The notes under the pieces were generated by a model. It was not told the DNA's origin. It searched no databases and saw only the letters and a list, made by a program, of their open reading frames with translations. The position numbers and the translations under genes are program-made. Positions 1 through 6,515 of a DNA stretch of 9,165 nucleotides are shown one piece after another. Each line of letters begins with the position of its first letter. Position 1 is the first letter of the stretch. This DNA is from Clostridiales bacterium (GTDB lineage Bacteria > Bacillota > Desulfitobacteriia > Desulfitobacteriales > Desulfitobacteriaceae), in contig DAHVVW010000054.1 of assembly GCA_027357125.1 (NCBI GenBank), forward strand, positions 1 to 9,165, read 5' to 3'.

Positions 1-365
1 CGGCCTCGCTTGATTTGCTTCACGACGGCGACAGCATTGAAGTGAACCGCTTTGGTTGTCTTGCCTTTTTCTCCTTGGGTGATAAAGCCGTCAGTATCTT
101 TGATAATGGCAATATAGGCTTTATTGATGCCGACCTTGACTTTGTCGCCCGGTTCAATCCCTGCAGCGGAGGCAGCAGTGTGTGAAATCCTTATCTGAGT
201 CTTGGTGACTCTGATATACATCTCAATGCCTGAACCTTTCTTGCGTGATTCGTTACCGTACCAGGAAAACGAATCCTTTTGCCAATAGGTTTCGACCGCT
301 CCTGACGGCCCCGCATTTCTCAGGTCGCGCGGTACCAGACTGTGGTTGCTCGGTGTTACTCTCAT
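1..365 (-). CDS. Unknown phage protein, C-terminus cut by window edge
   Basis: An open frame runs leftward from an ATG at 365-363 off the window edge; 121 codons are visible with no stop. I do not recognise the family. The visible part begins MRVTPSNHSLVPRD, is soluble in character with no signal peptide or membrane segment, has a basic middle (ESRKKGSGIEMYIRVTKTQ) and a possible small beta-barrel-like stretch around residues 70-90 (AGIEPGDKVKVGINKAYIAI). The start is supported by an AAAGGGGG ribosome binding site (381-374) placed 8 nt before the ATG. It is the last visible gene of the leftward phage cluster. It is preceded by one of two copies of a structured leader, so its translation may be controlled like that of the amidase gene. 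It could be a late regulator, structural or DNA-modifying protein; nothing seen decides between these. Confidence 0.65.
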   Translation of the reverse strand, partial: MRVTPSNHSLVPRDLRNAGPSGAVETYWQKDSFSWYGNESRKKGSGIEMYIRVTKTQIRISHTAASAAGIEPGDKVKVGINKAYIAIIKDTDGFITQGEKGKTTKAVHFNAVAVVKQIKRG

Positions 366-446
366 AATTTTTACCCCCTTTCGTAAGGCTCCTCTTTCAG
401 GCATCGGGTGCCAACCCGTGCGAGGGGGCGGGGCGTATTAGCCCCG
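366..446 (-). promoter_or_regulatory. Structured leader RNA element, copy 1
   Basis: On the minus strand this stretch holds, in order: hairpin A (CGGGGC / GCCCCG, 446-441 and 434-429, with the stop codon of the preceding gene in its loop); a C-rich strand CCCCCTC (428-422); hairpin B (21 nt, 421-401, CGGGT-TGGC-ACCCG extended by three pairs across a one-base bulge); GAGGAG (394-389); and the ribosome binding site AAAGGGGG (381-374). Copy 2 at 2012-2089 has the same order and nearly the same sequence from CCCCTC to the ribosome binding site. Both hairpin stems differ between copies by compensatory changes. CCTC can pair with GAGG below hairpin B, or CCCCCT can pair with the AGGGGG of the ribosome binding site. 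A role in translation control is inferred. Confidence 0.7.
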
Positions 447-734
447 TCTTTGATTCTCGATCTGATTTAGTTGTTGCTCGATTTGTTGAAGTCTCTCGCC
501 ATAAAATTCCAGTGTGGCGTTCATGCTTTGCTTTAGTGCCTCAACGTCCTTGCGGAGTTCGGATGCTCCGGCCAACCGGAGAAACTGAGCCTCCGACATC
601 CCGGTTGTGTTCTTTATGTGCTGCCGTCTGCATCGCTCATGGATGATAGTGTCATCGCCCATAATCATCCATTCGTCCTCCCATATAAGCTCATCGCAGA
701 CGGGGCAAGTTCCTATAATGCCGCCAGACGCCAT
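438..734 (-). CDS. Small zinc-finger/coiled-coil phage protein (98 aa)
   Basis: No named family is recognised. The N-terminus carries a CxxC pair (C10, C13) and an HxxC pair (H32, C35), spaced as in a small treble-clef or zinc-ribbon site, so one bound zinc is likely. Residues about 55-96 are rich in Leu, Gln and Glu in heptad-like order (EALKQSMNATLEFYGERLQQ) and should form a coiled coil, suggesting an oligomer or a partner-binding rod. There is no signal peptide. The ATG at 734-732 follows GGTGATC, which matches the 3' part of the extended Shine-Dalgarno sequence. The gene starts 16 nt after the 129-aa gene and its TAA lies in the loop of the leader hairpin before the next gene, so the three are probably co-transcribed. 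It may be a DNA- or RNA-binding regulator; this is a guess from the zinc site. Confidence 0.7.
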   Translation of the reverse strand: MASGGIIGTCPVCDELIWEDEWMIMGDDTIIHERCRRQHIKNTTGMSEAQFLRLAGASELRKDVEALKQSMNATLEFYGERLQQIEQQLNQIENQRRG

Positions 735-750
735 ATGATCACCATTTCCG

Positions 751-1140
751 CTAGAGATCCATTATCGGTTTAACGACTTTTTCGTATAGATCCACGACAT
801 TGTACTTTGATTCTCCGTTGCTTATCTTCTCTTTAAAGAACTTCTTAATCTCCATCGCGATCTTTAATAACTTTAAGACTCCCATTTCCTCAGGAGAAAT
901 TTTCGTCTTTACTCCCGAAGGTGGCTTCATAAAGCTAATAGCATGGTATAAATACTGGATGTCTGTATAAGCCCCAAAGCTTTCTTTGAACTCTGCATCG
1001 ACTTCCTTGGCGAACTTACTTCGATTAAGTTTCGGCTTAACAGGAGGGAGGATGCCCTTTGCTCTCATTTCCTCGCGAATCTCTTTATTGAGCTTCTTCT
1101 GAGCATTGGTAAGCTTCTTATACCCCTTTTTTGCTGCCAT
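751..1140 (-). CDS. Unknown basic phage protein (129 aa)
   Basis: The protein is not recognised. It is lysine-rich, above all in the first 25 residues (MAAKKGYKKLTNAQKKLNKE), and mostly helical in composition, with no signal peptide, no membrane segment and no Cys/His metal site. The middle (GAYTDIQYLYHAISFMKPP, about residues 56-74) is more hydrophobic and may form the core. The ATG at 1140-1138 lies only 4 nt after the TAG of the amidase gene, and its ribosome binding site (GGTAGG) is inside the last codons of that gene, so translation is probably coupled to the amidase. A lysis-related partner or a nucleic-acid-binding early protein are both possible; a holin is unlikely because no membrane helix is seen. 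It does not resemble the Mu Gp16/GemA or Mor/C activators as I know them. Confidence 0.7.
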   Translation of the reverse strand: MAAKKGYKKLTNAQKKLNKEIREEMRAKGILPPVKPKLNRSKFAKEVDAEFKESFGAYTDIQYLYHAISFMKPPSGVKTKISPEEMGVLKLLKIAMEIKKFFKEKISNGESKYNVVDLYEKVVKPIMDL

Positions 1141-1144
1141 GAAG

Positions 1145-2011
1145 CTACCTACCTTTGACGAAGTCGATCACGGCCTGAGCGGTATCGTCAGCATTGCTGC
1201 CGGTTAGCAGCTTATACAGGGGAATGGCGTAGCCTTCGACAACGTATTTCTCTGCGGAGTAGCCAATTCCATACACTTTGCGGGCTGCTTTGGCTGTCTC
1301 CGGGGTTAAGTCCTGCAGCATGATGGCCGGTGCTTTTAAGTGAGCCTGCAGGTGGGGCACAATTCCGGCCTCCGGGTACCCAATGAATACAATTAGGGCA
1401 TCAATTCCGGAGGTTTGCGCAGTCGGTTCAGATGGCGCGACCGGAGCCGGTGCGTAGGCCATTCCAAAATAATCACATATACCGCGCACATGGGCATCCG
1501 CGATGGCTTCAATCATGCTCGAATTCTTTAGTTTTTCCGCATCCTCTTTGGTGTCAATGAACCCGTTTTCTGTGAGAATGGCTGGCATAACAGTTTCGCG
1601 GAGGACTTGAAAATTACTGAATTTAACTCCTCTGTTGGCCCAATTCCCTGCATCAACCAGGTAGGGAAGAACCTTTCGGGCACATGCTTCAGCTTTTCCT
1701 CCGCTCGCAAGGGCATGAACCTCAACTCCGGTACCGCCGCCAGCATTCACATGTACCGATACAAAGAGATCGGCTTTTGCAGCATTGGCAATTTGGCAGC
1801 GAGTTCGTAAGGATTCGCTTAGTGTTCCGTGTGCCCCGTTTACAAACGGCCCTTCACGGGTTAGGACTACCTCAAAAGATCTTTGTTCCAACTTCTTTCT
1901 GATTCGCAGGACAATGTCCAGTGTGATGTCTTGTTCCAATAGCCCATTTCCTTGGGCGCCGGTGTCTGCTCCGCTGTCATTGTGGCCTGCATCAAGGCAA
2001 ACTTTAGGCAT
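1145..2011 (-). CDS. N-acetylmuramoyl-L-alanine amidase (Amidase_3), phage endolysin
   Basis: A zinc amidase that cuts the bond between N-acetylmuramic acid and L-alanine in peptidoglycan. Residues 1-182 form an Amidase_3 domain with the expected marks: DAGH with zinc ligand H10, ligand E26 in GLLEQD, ligand H87 in VSVHVNA, and catalytic E148 in LTENGFI. A Pro/Ala-rich linker (187-200) leads to a C-terminal domain (about 203-285) of unknown type that probably binds the cell wall. There is no signal peptide, as in holin-dependent endolysins; no holin is visible in the window. The ATG at 2011-2009 follows an AAAGGGGG site (2025-2018), and the upstream leader duplicates the one before the left-edge gene. 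Its position straight after MuB and one small gene is unlike Mu, where lysis genes lie downstream of the activator gene C. Confidence 0.93.
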   Translation of the reverse strand: MPKVCLDAGHNDSGADTGAQGNGLLEQDITLDIVLRIRKKLEQRSFEVVLTREGPFVNGAHGTLSESLRTRCQIANAAKADLFVSVHVNAGGGTGVEVHALASGGKAEACARKVLPYLVDAGNWANRGVKFSNFQVLRETVMPAILTENGFIDTKEDAEKLKNSSMIEAIADAHVRGICDYFGMAYAPAPVAPSEPTAQTSGIDALIVFIGYPEAGIVPHLQAHLKAPAIMLQDLTPETAKAARKVYGIGYSAEKYVVEGYAIPLYKLLTGSNADDTAQAVIDFVKGR

Positions 2012-2089
2012 TTTATTCCCCCTTTCGTATGGCTCCTCATTCAGGTACCGGGTGCCAACCCGGACGAGGGGAGGAGGCTATAAGCCTCC
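2012..2089 (-). promoter_or_regulatory. Structured leader RNA element, copy 2
   Basis: Second copy of the leader seen at 366-446, before the amidase gene. On the minus strand: hairpin A GGAGGC / GCCTCC (2089-2084 and 2078-2073, loop TTATA); C-rich CCCCTC (2071-2066); hairpin B (2065-2045, CCGGGT-TGGC-ACCCGG plus two more pairs across a one-base bulge); GAGGAG (2038-2033); and the ribosome binding site AAAGGGGG (2025-2018). Relative to copy 1, two pairs of hairpin A change in a compensating way (C-G to G-C, G-C to A-T) and one pair of hairpin B changes C-G to T-A. The preceding gene ends at 2097, a few bases before hairpin A. No T-run follows either hairpin, so they are not ordinary intrinsic terminators. 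Confidence 0.72.
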
Positions 2090-2096
2090 CTTATCG

Positions 2097-2480
2097 CTAT
2101 CTAACTGTCTCTGGATTCCATGGTAGAGGTAATTTGATGTTAGTGGTTTCAAGGGCAGATGCAATTGCTTGAAGCAGTTGGTAGAACGGTTCCCAATCGC
2201 CTTCATTGCTGTATCCCGGTGACTTGCAGTAGATGCGAGGGTATTTAAGGTTGTGTCCCTGGTACTTAATGTACCTATGCGCTTCTTCCTTGCTGAAAAA
2301 GTAAGCCACATCACGCCAATCGGTTTCGTTGAAAGTGCCCCTTTTGGGCCTTTTTGCTCCTTCAAAGTCCTGAACAATAAATAAAGGGGTTCTTGTTGCC
2401 ATGGTGTCTGTGTGTAAGAACTGCTTTAAGAGGCGTTGCGTTTCAGGGGGGATAGATACAAAAACCACTTTGTTCTCCAT
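2097..2480 (-). CDS. Unknown phage early protein (127 aa)
   Basis: No family is recognised. The sequence is mixed alpha/beta and soluble, with aromatic-rich stretches (NETDWRDVAYFFSKEEAHRY at about residues 51-70; GYSNEGDWEPFYQLLQAI at about 89-106) and no signal peptide or membrane segment. The ATG at 2480-2478 has an AAGGGGG ribosome binding site 7 nt upstream, and that site overlaps the stop codon of the MuB gene, so the two are in one transcript and probably translationally coupled. The gene ends at a TAG just before the leader of the amidase gene. In Mu-like phages the genes after B are small, poorly conserved semi-essential early genes (Gam, Kil, Ner-like and others); this protein does not look like Gam. 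The alternative reading frame through the same DNA (2078-2377, minus) is a shadow. Confidence 0.7.
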   Translation of the reverse strand: MENKVVFVSIPPETQRLLKQFLHTDTMATRTPLFIVQDFEGAKRPKRGTFNETDWRDVAYFFSKEEAHRYIKYQGHNLKYPRIYCKSPGYSNEGDWEPFYQLLQAIASALETTNIKLPLPWNPETVR

Positions 2481-2492
2481 AGTGTTACCCCC

Positions 2493-3548
2493 TTAAGCAT
2501 TGAAACTCAAAACGATTTGACCAAGTTCTTCAACTAGTTCCTCGTCAATGACTTCGCCGCGAGTGACTTCTAGGAGCCTTCCCAGGGCTTTGACGAGCTG
2601 CCGGATCCCACGCTTTGTTCCTATCATTATCAGAAGTTCTAACGCTTTGGGGGTGATATTGATGCCTGTCAGAAACGTGGCTGCCTCATTCTTGTTCAGT
2701 CCGTTAAGCTTCTGAAAATAACCAATGCGGTCACGGATCCGTGCCATCTCCGGACGATCTTCAGCAAAGGCCAGGATGCGTTCGGCAAGATTTTGGTTTC
2801 CGCAAAGGACAATGCCGATGTTTCCCGTCTTGTCATAGATGGCCCGGATGGTTTCGAAAATCTTCGGCCCTCGCAGGAGGTCGGCTTCGTCATATACAAG
2901 GAGCACCGGCCTCGTCTTCAGCTCCTTAACGATTTTTCTCATAAGGGATGCCGACGTGCCCTTAACTTCAAGGTCAAGTGCTTCAGCGGTTTCAACCAAG
3001 ATACTTTTAACCGTGCTGGTTTCGTCGCAAGTGATGACTTCCATAGGAATGTTGGCAAGGTTGTGATAGGTTTCCAATGCGTATGTTTTTCCGGTACCGG
3101 GCTTGCCGATGACCAATCCGAACTCTCCGTTCTCAAAACTCTTGCGGCAGATCCCCCAGACACGGGCCATGTCTTCCGTCTGAATCATCTTTGGCGGCTT
3201 GGACGGGTTCAGCTTTCCAACGGGTTGAATTACTTGGGGAAACTCAAGGGTCACTGCGCTTTGGTCTGCAGTCACCGCGATCTCTGCCTGTGCATCATTC
3301 TCTTGCCACTTGCCGATTTTTGTGAGATAATGTCTAACGAGATTTTCAAAATCCTCGTTAGCCTTATATTTGTCGTTGATATACAGGCTAACCGTACTGT
3401 GAGATTTGCCTATGGCCTTGGCGACCTCACTCACAAGGGTGCCCTCCTCCCGGATCAGCCGGTGCAGGAGGGTTCTTTCTTTTGACCATTCCGGAGTAGG
3501 TTTCACCATGTCCTGATTACCCATAATTTCATTAGCGTTCTTTGCCAT
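2493..3548 (-). CDS. MuB-type AAA+ ATPase, transposition target selection
   Basis: ATP-dependent DNA-binding partner of MuA. In Mu, MuB coats target DNA, brings it to the transpososome and stimulates strand transfer; ATP hydrolysis drives its release near MuA-bound sites, giving target immunity. Residues about 25-60 form an N-terminal helix-turn-helix (EVAKAIGKSHSTVSLYIN) like the cro-like domain of MuB. The ATPase core has Walker A GKPGTGKT (148-155), Walker B PVLLVYDEAD with D220 and E221, and a sensor-1-like GNQN (250-253). The rest (about 290-351) fits the small C-terminal DNA-binding domain. At 351 aa it is slightly longer than Mu MuB (312 aa). The ATG at 3548-3546 has a perfect AAGGAGGA site 9 nt upstream. 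It follows MuA by 32 nt, the standard A-B order. Confidence 0.94.
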   Translation of the reverse strand: MAKNANEIMGNQDMVKPTPEWSKERTLLHRLIREEGTLVSEVAKAIGKSHSTVSLYINDKYKANEDFENLVRHYLTKIGKWQENDAQAEIAVTADQSAVTLEFPQVIQPVGKLNPSKPPKMIQTEDMARVWGICRKSFENGEFGLVIGKPGTGKTYALETYHNLANIPMEVITCDETSTVKSILVETAEALDLEVKGTSASLMRKIVKELKTRPVLLVYDEADLLRGPKIFETIRAIYDKTGNIGIVLCGNQNLAERILAFAEDRPEMARIRDRIGYFQKLNGLNKNEAATFLTGINITPKALELLIMIGTKRGIRQLVKALGRLLEVTRGEVIDEELVEELGQIVLSFNA

Positions 3549-3580
3549 ACTTGAATTCCTCCTTAAAATTTGTTTTAGGG

Positions 3581-5716
3581 TTAACAGCTTCCAGCCTCAC
3601 GCATAAACTGATCAAACCGGCTGGATTTTGTCTTTTGCTTTTTAGGCTTGGCGGCATCGGGTTTAGCGGACTTCTTAACCGCTTCTTCCATGCCGGTAAC
3701 CAGTCGAATCCCTTTTTCTGTATCGGATTCACCCGTGACCATAACCGGGCCGCCTTCCTGGCGATCTGCGATAAAGGATTCGAGAGTTGCATCGTTGTAC
3801 CCGCGCAAGCGTTCCTTGACCTCTTTCCTGCGGGTTGCTCTCTTCTTGAGAAACTTCTGGATATCATCTTTTGTAGCATCCCACTCCATGAGTTCCTTGT
3901 TGGTTGCCGTACAGATATACCTGCCTGTCTTCGGGTTAAAGATGAGGAGTTCTCCGATCCGGTTCGGATCATAACGGATGACCAGTGTTTGTCCGACGTA
4001 CTTCTCAAGCTCGGGATGACTGTACCAGCGGCGGCGGCTCTTGTTGCCAAAGCGTTGGATGCCCATTGTCATGACTTTAGCTTTTTCCACATCCATCAGG
4101 CAGATATCCAATGTTCTTTCATCCGGAATACCTTCCCTGACTTTCGGAGTCGTTTCATACTTCTGTAAGGGAGTCATGCCCAGGCTGCCGTGAACCGTGT
4201 TGTGGTAGATGTTGACGAACATTTCAAAAAGCATTGAGGCTTCTTCCAGATCCAAGAGCTCATCACGTTCGGCCATGGCTTGCTCGTCAAGCCCTTCGGG
4301 CCGGTGCTTGTTATCGCTTCCGCAGTATCCTGGAATGTACCTGGAGAACTGGTCTGTAAGAGTACCGTACCAGCGTTCCTGATGGCCTTTTGCCCAGGGG
4401 GAGTACTTTGTGCAGAATTTAGTTTCGATATTAAGAATTTCACTTGTGCTGCGCACTTCTTTGGAATATTCCCACTCCTTAGACTTCAAGCCCTTGCGCA
4501 CCTTAGCTTTATAATCTTCACCGTTGTCGATGTAGAGCATTTTAGGCAGTCCGCAGATTGGAACGGTTATGCCGGTATTTTCTTGAATGGTTTCCCCGTC
4601 CCAACTCAAGGAGGTTAACGATGCCGCCATCGCTTTACTGATACCGCCGCCCCAGCTACCAAGCTTCTTTGGCAATATCCCGTGCCTTAAGGCGAGTCCG
4701 ATGGTTCTTCCGTTGGCCTGGATACTCATTGCAAAGCCGGTTATGGTTCGAGCGGTAACATCCATCCAGGTTGTTACCCATGGCCGAACCGCGCGGCCAC
4801 GGTAGTTGATAAAGAAGTCCAGGCGATGGTGATCGCCTTCCCATATCTGATTGACAAACTCAGGCTCTTTGCGACCAGCTTTCTCTGCAAACCGCTTGAT
4901 ATATTCCTCCTCACCTTCACGGGCCAGACAAACCAAGTCCGGTTCGTTATCCTTCAGGTCATCAATCACGCGGTAGATTGTCGCTCTGCTGGGTACCTCA
5001 AAGCCGCTCTTCTTGCAGAATGTTGCAACCCGCTTGTATACATGGGTGACTTTCGGTTTGTTTGGCTGCAGGAACTCCGCTCGCGCCAGGCGTTCAACTT
5101 CTTCCGGGACAACTCTTCTCACGGTACCCGTTCCCAGTCTTGGCAGTCGTCGCATCAGGCCCACGAGTCCGGAGTCTTCATATTGGCTGACTCTGCGGTA
5201 AAGTGTTTCGATTGAGATTCCGTGTCTTATGGCAATCGCTTCGGCCTTTTCCGTTTTCCCCGCAGCATCACCAAGTTCAAGGTATTCCATGACCGGCTTT
5301 ACTTTCGTTTCTGCTTCAGAAAGCATCTGGTCGAAACGTTCATTACCAACGAGTGCCTTTACCTCAGCTAGGTTTATAGGTTCCTTAACCGGCTGCTCTA
5401 TGACGTTCTCGAACGGCTGTTCGTTCTCGGTGCTCATTTCTTCTTCAACCTCGGTTTCTTCCTTGACTTCAAGGCTATCGTTCTGGGTGTACCAACGTCT
5501 TCTCGCCAGAGCGGATAATGATGATAAGGCGACCATAAAACCTTTGCCGCCAACACCGCCTCCGCTGCTTATCTTTTCTTTCTTGGCTACCCATTCACCG
5601 CATGTTGCCTTTTTGTAAGCGGCCTGCCTTGATATTCCTTCCAGTTTGGCAGCCTGGCTGGTCGTCAGCCAGATTTCACTTCTCTCTGCCATAAGTTGCA
5701 CAGTCTGTTTCACCAC
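3581..5716 (-). CDS. MuA-type DDE transposase
   Basis: Catalyses donor cleavage and strand transfer of the phage ends. Domains in order: N-terminal winged-helix domain of the MuA I-alpha type (about 14-76, EIWLTTSQAAKLEGISRQAA and a KGFMVALSSLSALARRRW end), which in Mu binds the operator/enhancer; an acidic linker (82-110); end-binding helix-turn-helix domains (about 145-260); an RNase H-like core with D295 (WEGDHHRLD), D397 (LYIDNGED) and E447 (GHQERWYG); a beta-barrel domain (about 555-605); and a basic C-terminal region (about 615-711) matching the nuclease/MuB-binding part of MuA. At 711 aa it exceeds Mu MuA (663 aa), partly through an extra stretch between the first two aspartates (102 residues apart against 67 in Mu). 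The start is uncertain: GTG at 5716, GTG at 5704 (best spacing from AGGTGG) or ATG at 5692. Confidence 0.96.
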   Translation of the reverse strand: MVKQTVQLMAERSEIWLTTSQAAKLEGISRQAAYKKATCGEWVAKKEKISSGGGVGGKGFMVALSSLSALARRRWYTQNDSLEVKEETEVEEEMSTENEQPFENVIEQPVKEPINLAEVKALVGNERFDQMLSEAETKVKPVMEYLELGDAAGKTEKAEAIAIRHGISIETLYRRVSQYEDSGLVGLMRRLPRLGTGTVRRVVPEEVERLARAEFLQPNKPKVTHVYKRVATFCKKSGFEVPSRATIYRVIDDLKDNEPDLVCLAREGEEEYIKRFAEKAGRKEPEFVNQIWEGDHHRLDFFINYRGRAVRPWVTTWMDVTARTITGFAMSIQANGRTIGLALRHGILPKKLGSWGGGISKAMAASLTSLSWDGETIQENTGITVPICGLPKMLYIDNGEDYKAKVRKGLKSKEWEYSKEVRSTSEILNIETKFCTKYSPWAKGHQERWYGTLTDQFSRYIPGYCGSDNKHRPEGLDEQAMAERDELLDLEEASMLFEMFVNIYHNTVHGSLGMTPLQKYETTPKVREGIPDERTLDICLMDVEKAKVMTMGIQRFGNKSRRRWYSHPELEKYVGQTLVIRYDPNRIGELLIFNPKTGRYICTATNKELMEWDATKDDIQKFLKKRATRRKEVKERLRGYNDATLESFIADRQEGGPVMVTGESDTEKGIRLVTGMEEAVKKSAKPDAAKPKKQKTKSSRFDQFMREAGSC

Positions 5717-5742
5717 CTATGTTCTTGGAGTCAAGTAATTGT

Positions 5743-6258
5743 TTACTTTCTCTTGTAAGGTTTGTCTGGCGGGATAACGATGATTCTCACTTGCTGCCTC
5801 CCCCAGATTAGAGCTTCTTGTTTAGTTTCCATGAATAGATCGATAATGTTTCCTTTGATGAGGCTGCCAGTATCCTCGGCGATTCTCCAACCATATCCTT
5901 CGACCCATATTTCCGACTTAAGAGGAATCACCTTCGGATCCACGGCGATTGTGCCAACCTTCGGCCAGGTTTCAGTGAATGTTTGGTGTCCCGTGTGCGT
6001 ATAGGCAGTGGCCTCAATGGTCATCTCGTAACCTTTTTTGCTTTCTTCGCCCCGGCTGATTGTTAACTGAGGCTTCAGAGCAATGACTCTCGATGGGTAA
6101 TTTAACTTTCTTTGTTCCGGAACCGGTTCAATTTGTACTGCTGAGGATTGTGCTTTGGGAGCCGGTTCAATATTCTTTGCCAATACGGTTTCGCGAGCAG
6201 TCGGCAACGGCCAAGCGAGGCCGAATACCAGAGCTGTCACTGCTACCAGCTTCTTCAA
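5743..6258 (-). CDS. Exported 3D-domain (Asp-Asp-Asp) cell-wall protein
   Basis: The protein starts with a likely Sec signal peptide (MKKLVAVTALVFGLAWPLPT, cleavage probably near residue 21 or 27), then a Pro/Glu-rich spacer, then a 3D domain (about 78-163) with the three family aspartates D107 (AVDPKVIPL), D129 (AEDTGSLIKG) and D140 (IIDLF) and the usual WGR ending. This domain is a double-psi beta-barrel related to the MltA lytic transglycosylase catalytic fold and occurs in Rpf- and YuiC-type wall proteins, so peptidoglycan cleavage or remodelling outside the membrane is likely. The start is a TTG at 6258, 8 nt after AAAGGAG. It lies between the Ner-like gene and MuA, in the early region and far from a lysis module. 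That position suggests a role in lysogeny, entry or superinfection exclusion, but this is inference. Confidence 0.86.
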   Translation of the reverse strand: MKKLVAVTALVFGLAWPLPTARETVLAKNIEPAPKAQSSAVQIEPVPEQRKLNYPSRVIALKPQLTISRGEESKKGYEMTIEATAYTHTGHQTFTETWPKVGTIAVDPKVIPLKSEIWVEGYGWRIAEDTGSLIKGNIIDLFMETKQEALIWGRQQVRIIVIPPDKPYKRK

Positions 6259-6317
6259 CGCATCAACTCCTTTGAAGGTATTAAGCAGAAGAATGTCGAA
6301 TTTTTATACTCTAATAT

Positions 6318-6515
6318 TTAAGCAGACCGCCTGATCCCCAAGGCTATTTCAATCTCTCTTCGGTAGTCATTGGCAGCGCGCTTTCCGTATAAAATCTCGC
6401 TGAACCGGTTTGTTGGAATGTTATTCTGTTCGCAAAATTCCTTTTGGGTTAAGCCTAGATCCAACAGGCGTTTCTTGACTTCCACCCCAAAAGGTGTCAG
6501 TCGATCTGGTTTCAC
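6318..6515 (-). CDS. Small HTH protein, Ner/Cro-like early regulator
   Basis: A 65-aa protein that is almost entirely a helix-turn-helix domain of the Xre/Cro type: helices around LTQKEFCEQNN (22-32) and IPTNRFSEILYG (33-44), with a basic end (KRAANDYRREIEI). It is the first gene of the leftward transcript, divergent from the repressor gene, exactly where Mu has ner and lambda has cro, so it probably damps early and repressor transcription by binding the same intergenic region. The GTG start at 6515-6513 has a strong TAAGGAGGTG site 5 nt upstream (6530-6521). Length fits Ner (75 aa) and Cro (66 aa). The name is by position and fold; sequence identity to Mu Ner is not evident. Confidence 0.8.
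   Translation of the reverse strand: MKPDRLTPFGVEVKKRLLDLGLTQKEFCEQNNIPTNRFSEILYGKRAANDYRREIEIALGIRRSA

Noticed and set aside
429..446. Intrinsic terminator at the end of the 98-aa gene
   Set aside because: The hairpin is followed by C-rich sequence, not a T-run, and the same element in copy 2 lies between co-oriented genes before a ribosome binding site.
2035..2065. Promoter with TTGGCA as -35 inside the leader repeats
   Set aside because: No -10-like sequence lies 16-18 bp downstream in either copy, and the TTGGCA is explained by the hairpin B loop and stem.
2793..3485. 230-aa open frame on the plus strand opposite MuB
   Set aside because: It lies wholly antisense to a clear AAA+ ATPase gene with Walker motifs, has no ribosome binding site and no recognisable domain. 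The same holds for the other plus-strand frames over MuA, MuB and the amidase.
3532..4050. 172-aa minus-strand frame overlapping the 3' end of MuA
   Set aside because: It is in another frame of the MuA gene, is Ser/Arg-rich as shadow frames often are, and would conflict with MuA, whose motifs run to its end.
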